From CAYOMP01 sp964405075 (GTDB taxonomy: Bacteria > Bacillota > Clostridia > Lachnospirales > Lachnospiraceae): a stretch of DNA of 18,142 bases. Below are positions 7,095 to 13,736 of the stretch, piece after piece. Position numbers and translations under genes: made by a program. Position 1 is the stretch's first letter; each line of letters starts with the position of its first letter. A model generated the notes under the pieces. The model had not been told where the DNA came from. It did not search any database and saw nothing but the letters and a program-made list of their open reading frames with translations. The DNA is taken from NCBI GenBank assembly GCA_964405075.1, contig CAYOMP010000043.1, positions 1 to 18,142 on the forward strand, written 5' to 3'.

Positions 7095-8489
7095 ATGATG
7101 CTTTTAAAAGAGAGAAAATATATAAAATTACAAAGAATTAATACCACTCAGGCAATTGTAGTAGGCTTTTTAATGGTAATTTTGGTAGGAACACTACTGT
7201 TAATGCTACCCTTTTCCAGTGCTACAGGTGAGTGTACGAATGTTGTGGATGCTTTGTTTACAGCAACATCTTCTGTGTGCGTAACAGGTTTGGTTACTTT
7301 AAGTACAGCCAGTCATTGGAGTCTATTTGGAAAAATAGTAATTCTTGTATTAATACAGCTAGGTGGTCTGGGTGTAATAACTTGTGTAAGTATGCTGATA
7401 GCTGTTTTAGGCAAGAAGGTAACAGTTACAGAACGAAGAATGATTAAAGACTCTTATGGCTTGGAATCTATGGCTGGTATGGTAAAATTTGTAAAACGAG
7501 TTGTAAAGGGAACATTTGTAATGGAAGGATTAGGAACCATTCTTTTTGCAATAAAGTTCGTACCAATGTTTGGACCGGTAGAAGGTGTTTGGAAATCACT
7601 ATTTTTATCTGTTTCGGCATTTTGTAATGCGGGTATGGATATTTTGGGAGAAGATTCGTTAATGGCATATAATGACTCTATACTGATAAATACAGTTACA
7701 ATAGTGTTAATTATATTCGGTGGAATCGGATTTACAGTATGGTGGGATGTTTGTTATAGCTTTAGTGAGGTTAGAAAAAGAAAGAGTTTGAAGAATTTCT
7801 TTAATCGTTTAACATTACATTCGAAGTTGGCCATTACGATATCAGGTATTTTGGTGTTTGGTGGAGCAATTTTGGTATTTTTATTTGAGTATACCAATAT
7901 GAAAACCATAGGAAGTATGACTTTTGGAAATAAAGTATTGGCGGCATTATTTCAATCTGTGACTTTTAGAACTGCAGGTTTTTATACGATACCACAAGAA
8001 GCATTAACAAATGCTACAGTTATGCTTGCATATATTTTAATGTTTATTGGAGGTTCTCCAGCGGGTACAGCAGGTGGAATGAAAACCACTACAGTTGGAA
8101 TGTTGCTTTTGACAGCTATCTCAACTGCAAAGAGTAGAGAAGATACAGAAAGTTTTGGTAGAAGAATATCCATCGAAAGTATAAGAATGGCGATGGCGGT
8201 TGTTGTAATAGGAATTTCTATGTTGTTTTTTGGCATTATGGCAATGTGTATAGTAATGCCAGAAACCTCTATGGTAGATATAATTTTTGAAATGGTATCG
8301 GCAATAGCAACAGTTGGTCTTAGTAGGAATTTAACAACCAGTTTGACAAGTGTAGCAAAGTTACTTGTCATTGTAACAATGTATTTAGGAAGAATAGGAC
8401 CAATTACGATAGTGGTTGCATTGACAATAAGAAGAAGAGACAAAAAAGGAACGGTTAAATTGCCAGAAAAGAAAATAATCGTGGGATAG
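7095..8489 (+). CDS. ktrB: Potassium uptake transporter membrane subunit (TrkH/KtrB family)
   Basis: Integral membrane subunit of a Ktr-type K+ (often Na+-coupled) uptake system; 464 residues. The four-fold pore repeat is visible through its selectivity-filter segments: CVTGL (62-66), CNAGM (177-181), RTAGF (292-296) and TVGLS (406-410), each holding the conserved filter glycine. Hydrophobic spans surround each. The late LGRIGP motif (432-437) holds the conserved arginine of the last repeat. ATG at 7095 is preceded by a modest AAGGG at eight bases; a second ATG follows directly. The 14-base gap to ktrA shows cotranscription with its regulatory subunit. TrkH is an alternative family name, but the short N-terminus and the single-RCK partner fit KtrAB better. 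Confidence 0.92.
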   Translation: MMLLKERKYIKLQRINTTQAIVVGFLMVILVGTLLLMLPFSSATGECTNVVDALFTATSSVCVTGLVTLSTASHWSLFGKIVILVLIQLGGLGVITCVSMLIAVLGKKVTVTERRMIKDSYGLESMAGMVKFVKRVVKGTFVMEGLGTILFAIKFVPMFGPVEGVWKSLFLSVSAFCNAGMDILGEDSLMAYNDSILINTVTIVLIIFGGIGFTVWWDVCYSFSEVRKRKSLKNFFNRLTLHSKLAITISGILVFGGAILVFLFEYTNMKTIGSMTFGNKVLAALFQSVTFRTAGFYTIPQEALTNATVMLAYILMFIGGSPAGTAGGMKTTTVGMLLLTAISTAKSREDTESFGRRISIESIRMAMAVVVIGISMLFFGIMAMCIVMPETSMVDIIFEMVSAIATVGLSRNLTTSLTSVAKLLVIVTMYLGRIGPITIVVALTIRRRDKKGTVKLPEKKIIVG

Positions 8490-8503
8490 ATAGGAGTATT
8501 GAA

Positions 8504-9151
8504 ATGGGAAATAAAAGTTTTGCTGTTTTAGGACTTGGAAGGTTTGGAAAAAGTATTGCGGTTGAATTAGCCAGCAATGATTGTGAAGTAATAGCAGTTG
8601 ACATGAATTCAGAAGTAGTTGCAGAAATAGCAGATAAAGTAGCTTTTGCAGCTGCAGCTGATATAACAGACATTAATGTATTAAAATCTTTGGGAATATC
8701 AAATGTTGACGGAGCGATAGTTGCCATTGGCGATAATTTGTCAGTAAGTGTAATGGCAACAATGTTGCTAAAAGAACTGGGTGTCCCATATGTGTTGGCA
8801 AAGGCAAAAAATTTAATGGATGAAAAAATATTAAAAAAAGTAGGAGCAGATGCTACCACTCTACCTGAAAATGAAATGGGTATTAGAATAGCAAGAAATA
8901 TTGTGGTAGGTAATTTTGTGGATTTAGTAGAATTATCATCGAAATTTAGCATAGTTGAGATGGATATGCCAAGTGAATGGGCAGGTCATTCTTTAATGGA
9001 ATTAAATTTACGAGAGAAGTATGGAATAAATTTAATTGCTATTAAAGAGGGTGATGTAGTAGATGTAACATTAGATCCAAAGGCAATTTTAAAAGAAAAC
9101 ACAATAGTATTCTTGGTGGGCGAAAACAATTCGCTTCGCAAGATAAAATAG
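8504..9151 (+). CDS. ktrA: Potassium uptake regulatory subunit with RCK domains (KtrA/TrkA family)
   Basis: Cytoplasmic peripheral subunit that forms a ring under KtrB and gates it in response to nucleotides. The 215-residue protein has one N-terminal Rossmann RCK domain with the dinucleotide loop GLGRFGKS (10-17) and an acidic residue, D33, at the end of the second strand, which normally contacts the ribose. An RCK_C domain follows from about 135 to 210. The length is that of a single-unit KtrA, not of the doubled TrkA of enteric bacteria. In KtrA relatives the RCK_N domain binds ATP/ADP or NAD(H), and the RCK_C domain can bind c-di-AMP; this is family knowledge and was not tested here. A GGAG lies upstream, and the next gene starts 15 bases after the stop. 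Confidence 0.93.
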   Translation: MGNKSFAVLGLGRFGKSIAVELASNDCEVIAVDMNSEVVAEIADKVAFAAAADITDINVLKSLGISNVDGAIVAIGDNLSVSVMATMLLKELGVPYVLAKAKNLMDEKILKKVGADATTLPENEMGIRIARNIVVGNFVDLVELSSKFSIVEMDMPSEWAGHSLMELNLREKYGINLIAIKEGDVVDVTLDPKAILKENTIVFLVGENNSLRKIK

Positions 9152-9166
9152 AGGCTGATAAAATAA

Positions 9167-9943
9167 ATGATAACAAGTACGAGTAATAAACAATTGAAGA
9201 ACATTATTCAATTAAATAAAAAAGCAAAAGAAAGAAAAGAACAGGATGTTTTCGTGGTGGAAGGAATCAAAATGTTCCTTGAAGCACCAAAAGAAAATGT
9301 AAAACAAGTTTTTGTTTCTGAAAGTTTCATTAGTAAAGATGAAAATCAAAAATATTTAGAGGGTGTTTCATATGAGATAGTTGCAGATAACGTATTTAAT
9401 GCTATTTCAGATACAAAAACACCACAGGGAATTATGTGTATAATGAAACAAATGCATTACAAATTAGAGGATATTATAAATAAACCAAATCCGCATTTAT
9501 TAGTGCTGGAAGATTTGCAGGATCCAGGCAATATAGGAACCATAATGAGAACTAGTGAAGGTGCAGGAATTAGCGGAATAATTATGTCAAAGAATACAGT
9601 TGATATGTATAATCCAAAGACTATAAGATCTACTATGGGTTCAATTTATAGAGTGCCTTTTGTTTATGTAGAAAATCTAATAAATACAATAGAAATTATT
9701 AAAAATAATAATATTAAAATATATGCAGCACATCTTAAGGGTAGTAAATATTATGATGAATTTGATTATAAAATGCCTACTGCCTTTTTGATTGGAAATG
9801 AAGGAAATGGCTTATCGGATGCTATTAGTCAATGCGCAGACGAATATTTAAAAATTCCAATGGAGGGAAAATTAGAATCATTAAATGCAGCAGTTGCGTC
9901 CTCAATATTGATGTATGAAGTGCAAAGACAACGTAGGAAATAA
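9167..9943 (+). CDS. SpoU/TrmH-family RNA 2'-O-methyltransferase
   Basis: SPOUT-class, S-adenosylmethionine-dependent methyltransferase of 258 residues, probably acting on 23S rRNA. An N-terminal substrate-binding domain of the L30e-like type covers about 1-100, including the VVEGIKMF segment. The catalytic domain carries the three SpoU motifs: DPGNIGTIMRT (119-129) with the catalytic arginine, LIGNEGNGLS (208-217), and IPMEGKLESLNAAVAS (230-245), which form the trefoil-knot cofactor site. The exact target base cannot be read from the sequence; RlmB and TsnR-like enzymes share this layout. It starts 15 bases after ktrA, with a GAGG overlapping the ktrA stop region, so it probably belongs to the ktr operon. 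I see no clear terminator after it. Confidence 0.9.
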   Translation: MITSTSNKQLKNIIQLNKKAKERKEQDVFVVEGIKMFLEAPKENVKQVFVSESFISKDENQKYLEGVSYEIVADNVFNAISDTKTPQGIMCIMKQMHYKLEDIINKPNPHLLVLEDLQDPGNIGTIMRTSEGAGISGIIMSKNTVDMYNPKTIRSTMGSIYRVPFVYVENLINTIEIIKNNNIKIYAAHLKGSKYYDEFDYKMPTAFLIGNEGNGLSDAISQCADEYLKIPMEGKLESLNAAVASSILMYEVQRQRRK

Positions 9944-10006
9944 GTATTATAATCATTTGAAAACCCAGTAAAAATGCGGCATTGGAGTACCTTTGAACTA
10001 TAGGAC

Positions 10007-10035
10007 TTGACAAAGGAGAGCAAGTTTGTTACAAT
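10007..10035 (+). promoter_or_regulatory. Strong promoter of the cell-wall hydrolase gene
   Basis: Perfect -35 TTGACA (10007-10012), 17-base spacer, -10 TACAAT (10030-10035). Transcription would start near 10042. The 128-base leader holds the direct repeats TGTTAA (10050-10055), TGTAAT (10062-10067) and TGTAAT (10071-10076), and a GTTCA-TT-TGAAC palindrome (10109-10120). AGGAGG lies about five bases before the ATG. Confidence 0.75.
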
Positions 10036-10169
10036 AGCCACGTAATAAATGTTAACAAATTTGTAATAATTGTAATAAAAATGAATTAAATTAAATAATT
10101 TATTAATAGTTCATTTGAACACAATAAAACGAATTCAGGAGAGTAGTTCAATTGCTCTAGGAGGTAAAC

Positions 10170-11603
10170 ATGAAGTTAGGAAACAGAAAGGCAGTTGTAA
10201 CAGGTTTAACAGCTATGGCTATAACATCTGTATCTGCATTTAGCGGATTTACAACTGAAGCTGCATCTGATACTAATCTTATCAATGCGACACCATTAGT
10301 ACTTTGTCAGAACACATTTAATGTGGCAACAGCAGGAATTAACATTAATACAATGAATATGCCGGGACAGCTTAGCAACTCTATTTACAATGTTACAGTA
10401 GATGAAGCTGGTAAGGATATTGTTCTTAAAGCAGGTATTGCGAAGGTATTTTCACAGAATGTAACAAGTATCGAGAACTTGAATATAACAATTGCTCCAA
10501 AAACAGTGCAGGCAGTAGCTAAGGCAGATGTTGAAGAAGGAACTACAGAAGTTTCTGATGAAACACAGTCAGCGATTTCGGCAGGAGTAGAGACTGTATT
10601 GAATGATGTTAATGATTCGACAGAGACGGACACAACAGTTGAAACAAAGGGTACTGAAGATGATGCAGAAGAAACGGTAACGGGTTCTGCAATTGATTTA
10701 GAAAAAGAAAATAAAGAAGAAACAACTAAGCCAGAGGAAGATGTATCTGATGAATGGTCAGACAGAGTTATGGCTGATGTTGAAGAATCAGTTAATATTA
10801 GAGCTGAAGCAAACGAAGAAGCAGAAATTGTAGGTAAGCTTTACAAGGGTGCAGCAGCAGATATCCTAGAAGTAGGAGATGAATGGACAAAGATTAGTTC
10901 AGGATCTATTGAAGAAGGATATGTAAAAAATGAATTTTTAGCTTTTGGTGAAGAAGCAGAAGAAGTAGCCGAAAGAGACGGTTCTACAATAGCAGTAGTT
11001 GAAACAGATGGGTTAAGACTTAGAAGTGAAGCCAGTGAAGAGAGTTCTATTCTTGATTTGGCAGAAAACGGAGAAGAGCTTACAGTTATATCTGAAGAAG
11101 ATGGCTGGGTAGAAGTTGAATACACAAGTGAAGAAACAGCATATGTTTCTAGTGATTATGTAAGTGTAGATTTCGTATTAGGCGAAGCTATTACAATAGA
11201 AGAAGAAAAAGCTATTCAAGCAGAAAAGGCTAGAAAAGAAGCAGAAGCTAGAATGAGAGAAATTGAGAATAGCGAAGATGCAGCACTTTTAGCAGCGTTA
11301 GTAAAAATGGAAGCTGGTGGCGAGTCATATGAAGGTAAATTGGCAGTTGCTAGTGTAGTTATGAATAGAGTTAAGAGTGGTGCTTATCCAAATACAGTAA
11401 GCGGTGTTATTTATCAAAGTGGACAGTTCCCTGGAGCCGCTAATGGAACATTGGCTGCATGTATGGGTGCTGGTGGTGATTGTAAGAGAGCTGCTGTTGA
11501 GGCATTGGCAGGAATTAATAATGTAGGAAATTTAAAGCATTTTAATTCAGTTTCAAGAATAGGTACAAATGGACTTGTTATTGGAAATCATTGTTTCTAT
11601 TAA
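10170..11603 (+). CDS. Secreted cell-wall hydrolase: two SH3b domains plus SleB/CwlJ-type hydrolase
   Basis: Exported peptidoglycan hydrolase of 477 residues. The N-terminus is a signal peptide (KLGNRKAVV then a hydrophobic core) with likely cleavage near residues 30-34. Residues about 35-115 are a serine/threonine/asparagine-rich segment of unknown fold. About 120-195 form a highly acidic, low-complexity linker. Two bacterial SH3 domains follow, about 198-258 and 273-333. A charged helix spans about 343-368. The C-terminal Hydrolase_2 domain (372-477) contains the likely catalytic glutamate E381 in MEAGGESYEGKLAVASVVMNR and the PNTVSGVIYQ segment typical of SleB/CwlJ relatives. SleB acts in spore germination, but SH3b fusions like this one are probably vegetative wall-remodelling enzymes (inference). 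The gene stands alone between its own promoter and terminator. Confidence 0.93.
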   Translation: MKLGNRKAVVTGLTAMAITSVSAFSGFTTEAASDTNLINATPLVLCQNTFNVATAGININTMNMPGQLSNSIYNVTVDEAGKDIVLKAGIAKVFSQNVTSIENLNITIAPKTVQAVAKADVEEGTTEVSDETQSAISAGVETVLNDVNDSTETDTTVETKGTEDDAEETVTGSAIDLEKENKEETTKPEEDVSDEWSDRVMADVEESVNIRAEANEEAEIVGKLYKGAAADILEVGDEWTKISSGSIEEGYVKNEFLAFGEEAEEVAERDGSTIAVVETDGLRLRSEASEESSILDLAENGEELTVISEEDGWVEVEYTSEETAYVSSDYVSVDFVLGEAITIEEEKAIQAEKARKEAEARMREIENSEDAALLAALVKMEAGGESYEGKLAVASVVMNRVKSGAYPNTVSGVIYQSGQFPGAANGTLAACMGAGGDCKRAAVEALAGINNVGNLKHFNSVSRIGTNGLVIGNHCFY

Positions 11604-11627
11604 GATAGTTGAATATTGAATTATTAC

Positions 11628-11673
11628 CTCCAAGGTGGATGTGGCAAGACGTCATATCACCTTGGAGTTTTTT
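11628..11673 (+). terminator. Rho-independent terminator of the cell-wall hydrolase gene
   Basis: A long stem pairs CTCCAAGGT (11628-11636) with ACCTTGGAG (11659-11667). It continues inward after a bulged G with GATGTGGC (11638-11645) against GTCATATC (11651-11658), loop AAGAC. Six T residues follow at 11668-11673. The opposite strand lacks a T-run, so it acts in one direction only. Confidence 0.9.
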
Positions 11674-11678
11674 ATTTG

Positions 11679-11719
11679 AATAGAAATGTTTTGTGAAGAA
11701 ACGCATTCTTTGTTCTATT
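11679..11719. repeat. Inverted repeat between convergent genes
   Basis: AATAGAA (11679-11685) is inverted as TTCTATT (11713-11719), just before the end of the leftward glycosyltransferase gene. No T-run follows on either strand, so a terminator role is uncertain. Confidence 0.35.
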
Positions 11720-11726
11720 TGAAACA

Positions 11727-12884
11727 TTATATTACAGATAGTATTTTGCTAAGTTGAATAGGATAAGTATAGTTTTCGTGAATTTTTTTAAAACCATTAA
11801 ATACAATTTCCTGTCGTTCTTTTTCGTGGGTTAAATAATAGTTTATTTTATCAGGAATTTCTTCTAATGAAGAATAGGTTATGTAGTCTTCGTTTGGAAC
11901 AAAAAGTTCGCTCATTTCTTCTTGTGGATTAGTTAGAAGAAATCCTCCTGAACCCATTATTTCAAAATTGCGTAGAGGCACCCCTGTTCTGATTGAGGAT
12001 TGAGTAAAGTTAAGATTAATTTTACTACAGGCAAACATCTTAGGGGCCTCTTCATAGGCATCAATCAAGCCATGATTGATTACGTTAGGAAGCTGACTAG
12101 TATCTGCATCAGTATACATATCTATTGTGAATATACTTGATATAGCATTAAATATATTTAAGCGTTCCAATTCAGTATATTTTCTTGAAAGAAATAGAAA
12201 TGAAAAACATTCTTTTTCATTAGCGAGAGGATATTCTTTACTATAATCCACATCTAATATGTCTTTGATATAGCTGATAGCTCCATCACTAATGTACATA
12301 TTTATGACATCAATATCACGTTTGGCATACTGTAATTGGAAAAGCTGATTAAAATAGTTGTGATACTCTGGAGTTATGGTATTATAAAATCTGTTGTAAT
12401 TGTTATCTTGAAAAAATCGTCCTACAAAAGATACTTGATGATTATATTTTAAAAAGTCCTGGTCGGAAATATGAATACTACTTAAACGAGAAGTATTAGC
12501 AGCTAACGGCATATAGTAAATATGTTCAATTCCTAAATCTTTTATCTGATTGTAAAAGGTTTTATCAAAGGAGAATATATGGTTACATTTGTTGTATATA
12601 GAATGAGTATATACATACATTACAGGACTGTCGAAAAGCCAGGCCAGATAAGGAATATTATATTGTTCACATATATTTGAAACATATGGATAATAGTTAA
12701 ATGTTATAACAGAATCTATATTGTCTGATTCAAACTTTTTAGCAATTGCGGATGTGCAAGTTTCGTTTTCAAATGAATCTGATAAAAATTCATCTATTGT
12801 TTTGACTGTGTGTCCTAATTCCATAAGCCCCAAAGTAATATCTACAGTTGGTGTAGTTTTTTGATAAAGATGTAATATATTCAT
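11727..12884 (-). CDS. CgeB/DUF3880-type glycosyltransferase
   Basis: Cytoplasmic family of nucleotide-sugar glycosyltransferases with a GT-B-like layout, 385 residues. The N-terminal half begins MNILHLYQ and contains the YLAWLFDSP segment characteristic of DUF3880 proteins (about residue 95). The C-terminal half has the Glyco_trans_1_2 signature GVPLRNFEIMGSGGFLLTN, with the glutamate that normally contacts the donor sugar, followed by a terminal helical region. There is no signal peptide and there are no membrane spans. The donor and acceptor cannot be read from sequence. Genes of this type are often found beside flagellin genes in motile Clostridia, and here the neighbours are a sigma-28-controlled gene and a FliD-like gene, so flagellar protein glycosylation is a reasonable inference. 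AAGGGA precedes the ATG. The whole leader is a dispersed-repeat copy. Confidence 0.85.
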   Translation of the reverse strand: MNILHLYQKTTPTVDITLGLMELGHTVKTIDEFLSDSFENETCTSAIAKKFESDNIDSVITFNYYPYVSNICEQYNIPYLAWLFDSPVMYVYTHSIYNKCNHIFSFDKTFYNQIKDLGIEHIYYMPLAANTSRLSSIHISDQDFLKYNHQVSFVGRFFQDNNYNRFYNTITPEYHNYFNQLFQLQYAKRDIDVINMYISDGAISYIKDILDVDYSKEYPLANEKECFSFLFLSRKYTELERLNIFNAISSIFTIDMYTDADTSQLPNVINHGLIDAYEEAPKMFACSKINLNFTQSSIRTGVPLRNFEIMGSGGFLLTNPQEEMSELFVPNEDYITYSSLEEIPDKINYYLTHEKERQEIVFNGFKKIHENYTYPIQLSKILSVI

Positions 12885-12917
12885 AGTAATTATCCCTTCT
12901 GGAGTATTTAAATATAC

Positions 12918-13068
12918 ATTATGAGTTTTCTATTTTTACCTTCAAAATCCCAGATACTATGTATCTGCAGTGCTACGCACTAATTGATTTTGTCGGTATC
13001 GCACCAGAAAAAGTAAATACTCACTGCGTTCGTGCTTCCTTTTTCTTTGAGTGCGATAAATATTATAC
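12918..13068 (-). repeat. Full copy of the dispersed repeat (5' leader of the glycosyltransferase gene)
   Basis: Read on the minus strand, the left half starts TATAATATTTATCGCACTC. The large hairpin follows: outer arms TATCGCAC/GTGCGATA (13058-13051 and 13004-12997) and inner arms AGAAAAAG/CTTTTTCT (13046-13039 and 13013-13006). Then come two mini-hairpins, AGTGC-GTA-GCACT (12981-12969) and CAGATAC-ATA-GTATCTG (12967-12951), and the tail GGATTTTGAAGGTAAAA. The right half is shared with 6729-6830 and the left half with 1721-1768. The element occupies nearly all of the 170-base leader between promoter and gene. Confidence 0.8.
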
Positions 13069-13090
13069 TGTATAGATAAAGGAAATTCAA
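13062..13090 (-). promoter_or_regulatory. Promoter of the glycosyltransferase gene, abutting the repeat
   Basis: On the minus strand: -35 TTGAAT at 13090-13085, a 17-base spacer, and a perfect -10 TATAAT at 13067-13062. The -10 coincides with the first six bases of the repeat, so transcription would start near 13055, inside the base of its large hairpin. Confidence 0.65.
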
Positions 13091-13136
13091 CTTTAACAAA
13101 AAAATACAAAATAATGCAAAAATATAGAAAAAAGGG

Positions 13137-13163
13137 TAAAGAAATTAGAAAAAAAGTCGATAT
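13137..13163 (+). promoter_or_regulatory. Sigma-28 (SigD/FliA) type promoter
   Basis: TAAA (13137-13140), exactly 15 bases, then GTCGATAT (13156-13163). The Bacillus SigD consensus is TAAA-N15-GCCGATAT, so the -10 matches seven of eight bases and the spacing is exact. It drives the 129-residue gene, with a start site near 13170. Sigma-28 normally transcribes late flagellar and chemotaxis genes. Confidence 0.7.
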
Positions 13164-13191
13164 ACACCTTAGTGAAAACTAAATATTGAAA

Positions 13192-13226
13192 AAGGAGGGA
13201 GCACGTTATTCGTGCATAAAAATATG
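13192..13226 (+). promoter_or_regulatory. Ribosome binding site split from its ATG by a hairpin
   Basis: AAGGAGG (13192-13198) is an ideal Shine-Dalgarno sequence. The GTG at 13212 is 13 bases away, a long spacing, and the ATG at 13224 is 25 bases away. A perfect 5-bp hairpin GCACG-TTATT-CGTGC occupies 13201-13215. If folded, it hides the GTG and brings the ATG to an effective distance of about ten bases. Confidence 0.5.
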
Positions 13227-13601
13227 GAAGACTTAAGAACACAACAGGTAGAAGCATTACATGCGGCTTATGATTATAGCAAGAAGCTTTTAAAAGCACT
13301 ATCAGAAATAGTTTTGGAATTAAGAGGTGCACAAAAAGACGATACAAAAGAATATCTTGATAAAATAATGGAAGGAACTAACTGGATTATCCAGGTGGTT
13401 AACGGAACATTAACTCTTATTAATGAAAAAGAGGAAAGAATTTCCAAGGAAGATATAAATGATATAATTATAGAACTTAATTCAGCTTTTAAAGATGAGA
13501 ATTATGCTGAGATTGCGAATGTAATCGAAAGTGGAATTATCCCTTTTGTTAACAGTGTATCTGCAATTGCCAAGGAAATTGTAGGGATTGAAGAAAATTA
13601 A
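13212..13601 (+). CDS. Unknown helical protein, probably in the flagellar regulon
   Basis: I do not recognise this family. As called from GTG at 13212 it has 129 residues; from the ATG at 13224 it has 125. It is charged, has no signal peptide, membrane span or cysteine, and reads as about four amphipathic helices: near 8-40 (QQVEALHAAYDYSKKLLKAL), near 45-70 (EYLDKIMEGTNWIIQVVNGT), near 78-95, and near 98-127. This could be a small helical bundle, as in export chaperones of the FliS/FlgN kind, but no signature supports that. The sigma-28-type promoter and the flanking glycosyltransferase and FliD-like genes argue for a motility-linked role. It converges on the FliD-like gene, sharing a bidirectional terminator. 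Confidence 0.8.
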   Translation: MHKNMEDLRTQQVEALHAAYDYSKKLLKALSEIVLELRGAQKDDTKEYLDKIMEGTNWIIQVVNGTLTLINEKEERISKEDINDIIIELNSAFKDENYAEIANVIESGIIPFVNSVSAIAKEIVGIEEN

Positions 13602-13648
13602 TAAGAAAAATTGTGAGAAACACGCTTTGTGAACTACTCGCGTAAATG

Positions 13649-13675
13649 AAAAGCAGACCAAAATGGTCTGCTTTT
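13649..13675. terminator. Bidirectional terminator between convergent genes
   Basis: A perfect 12-bp stem AAAAGCAGACCA/TGGTCTGCTTTT with an AAA loop. The ends of the stem supply TTTT on either strand, so it can end both the rightward 129-residue gene and the leftward FliD-like gene. Confidence 0.85.
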
Positions 13676-13736
13676 GTCAGTTGCCAAACATATGACAAGA
13701 GGTCTAGTCGCCCTTTTTTAGCGGATAAGTTAAAAA

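Noticed and set aside
10385..11125. Serine/threonine-rich frames opposite the wall-hydrolase gene
   Set aside because: They are antisense shadows of its acidic, glutamate-rich linker and have no start signals.
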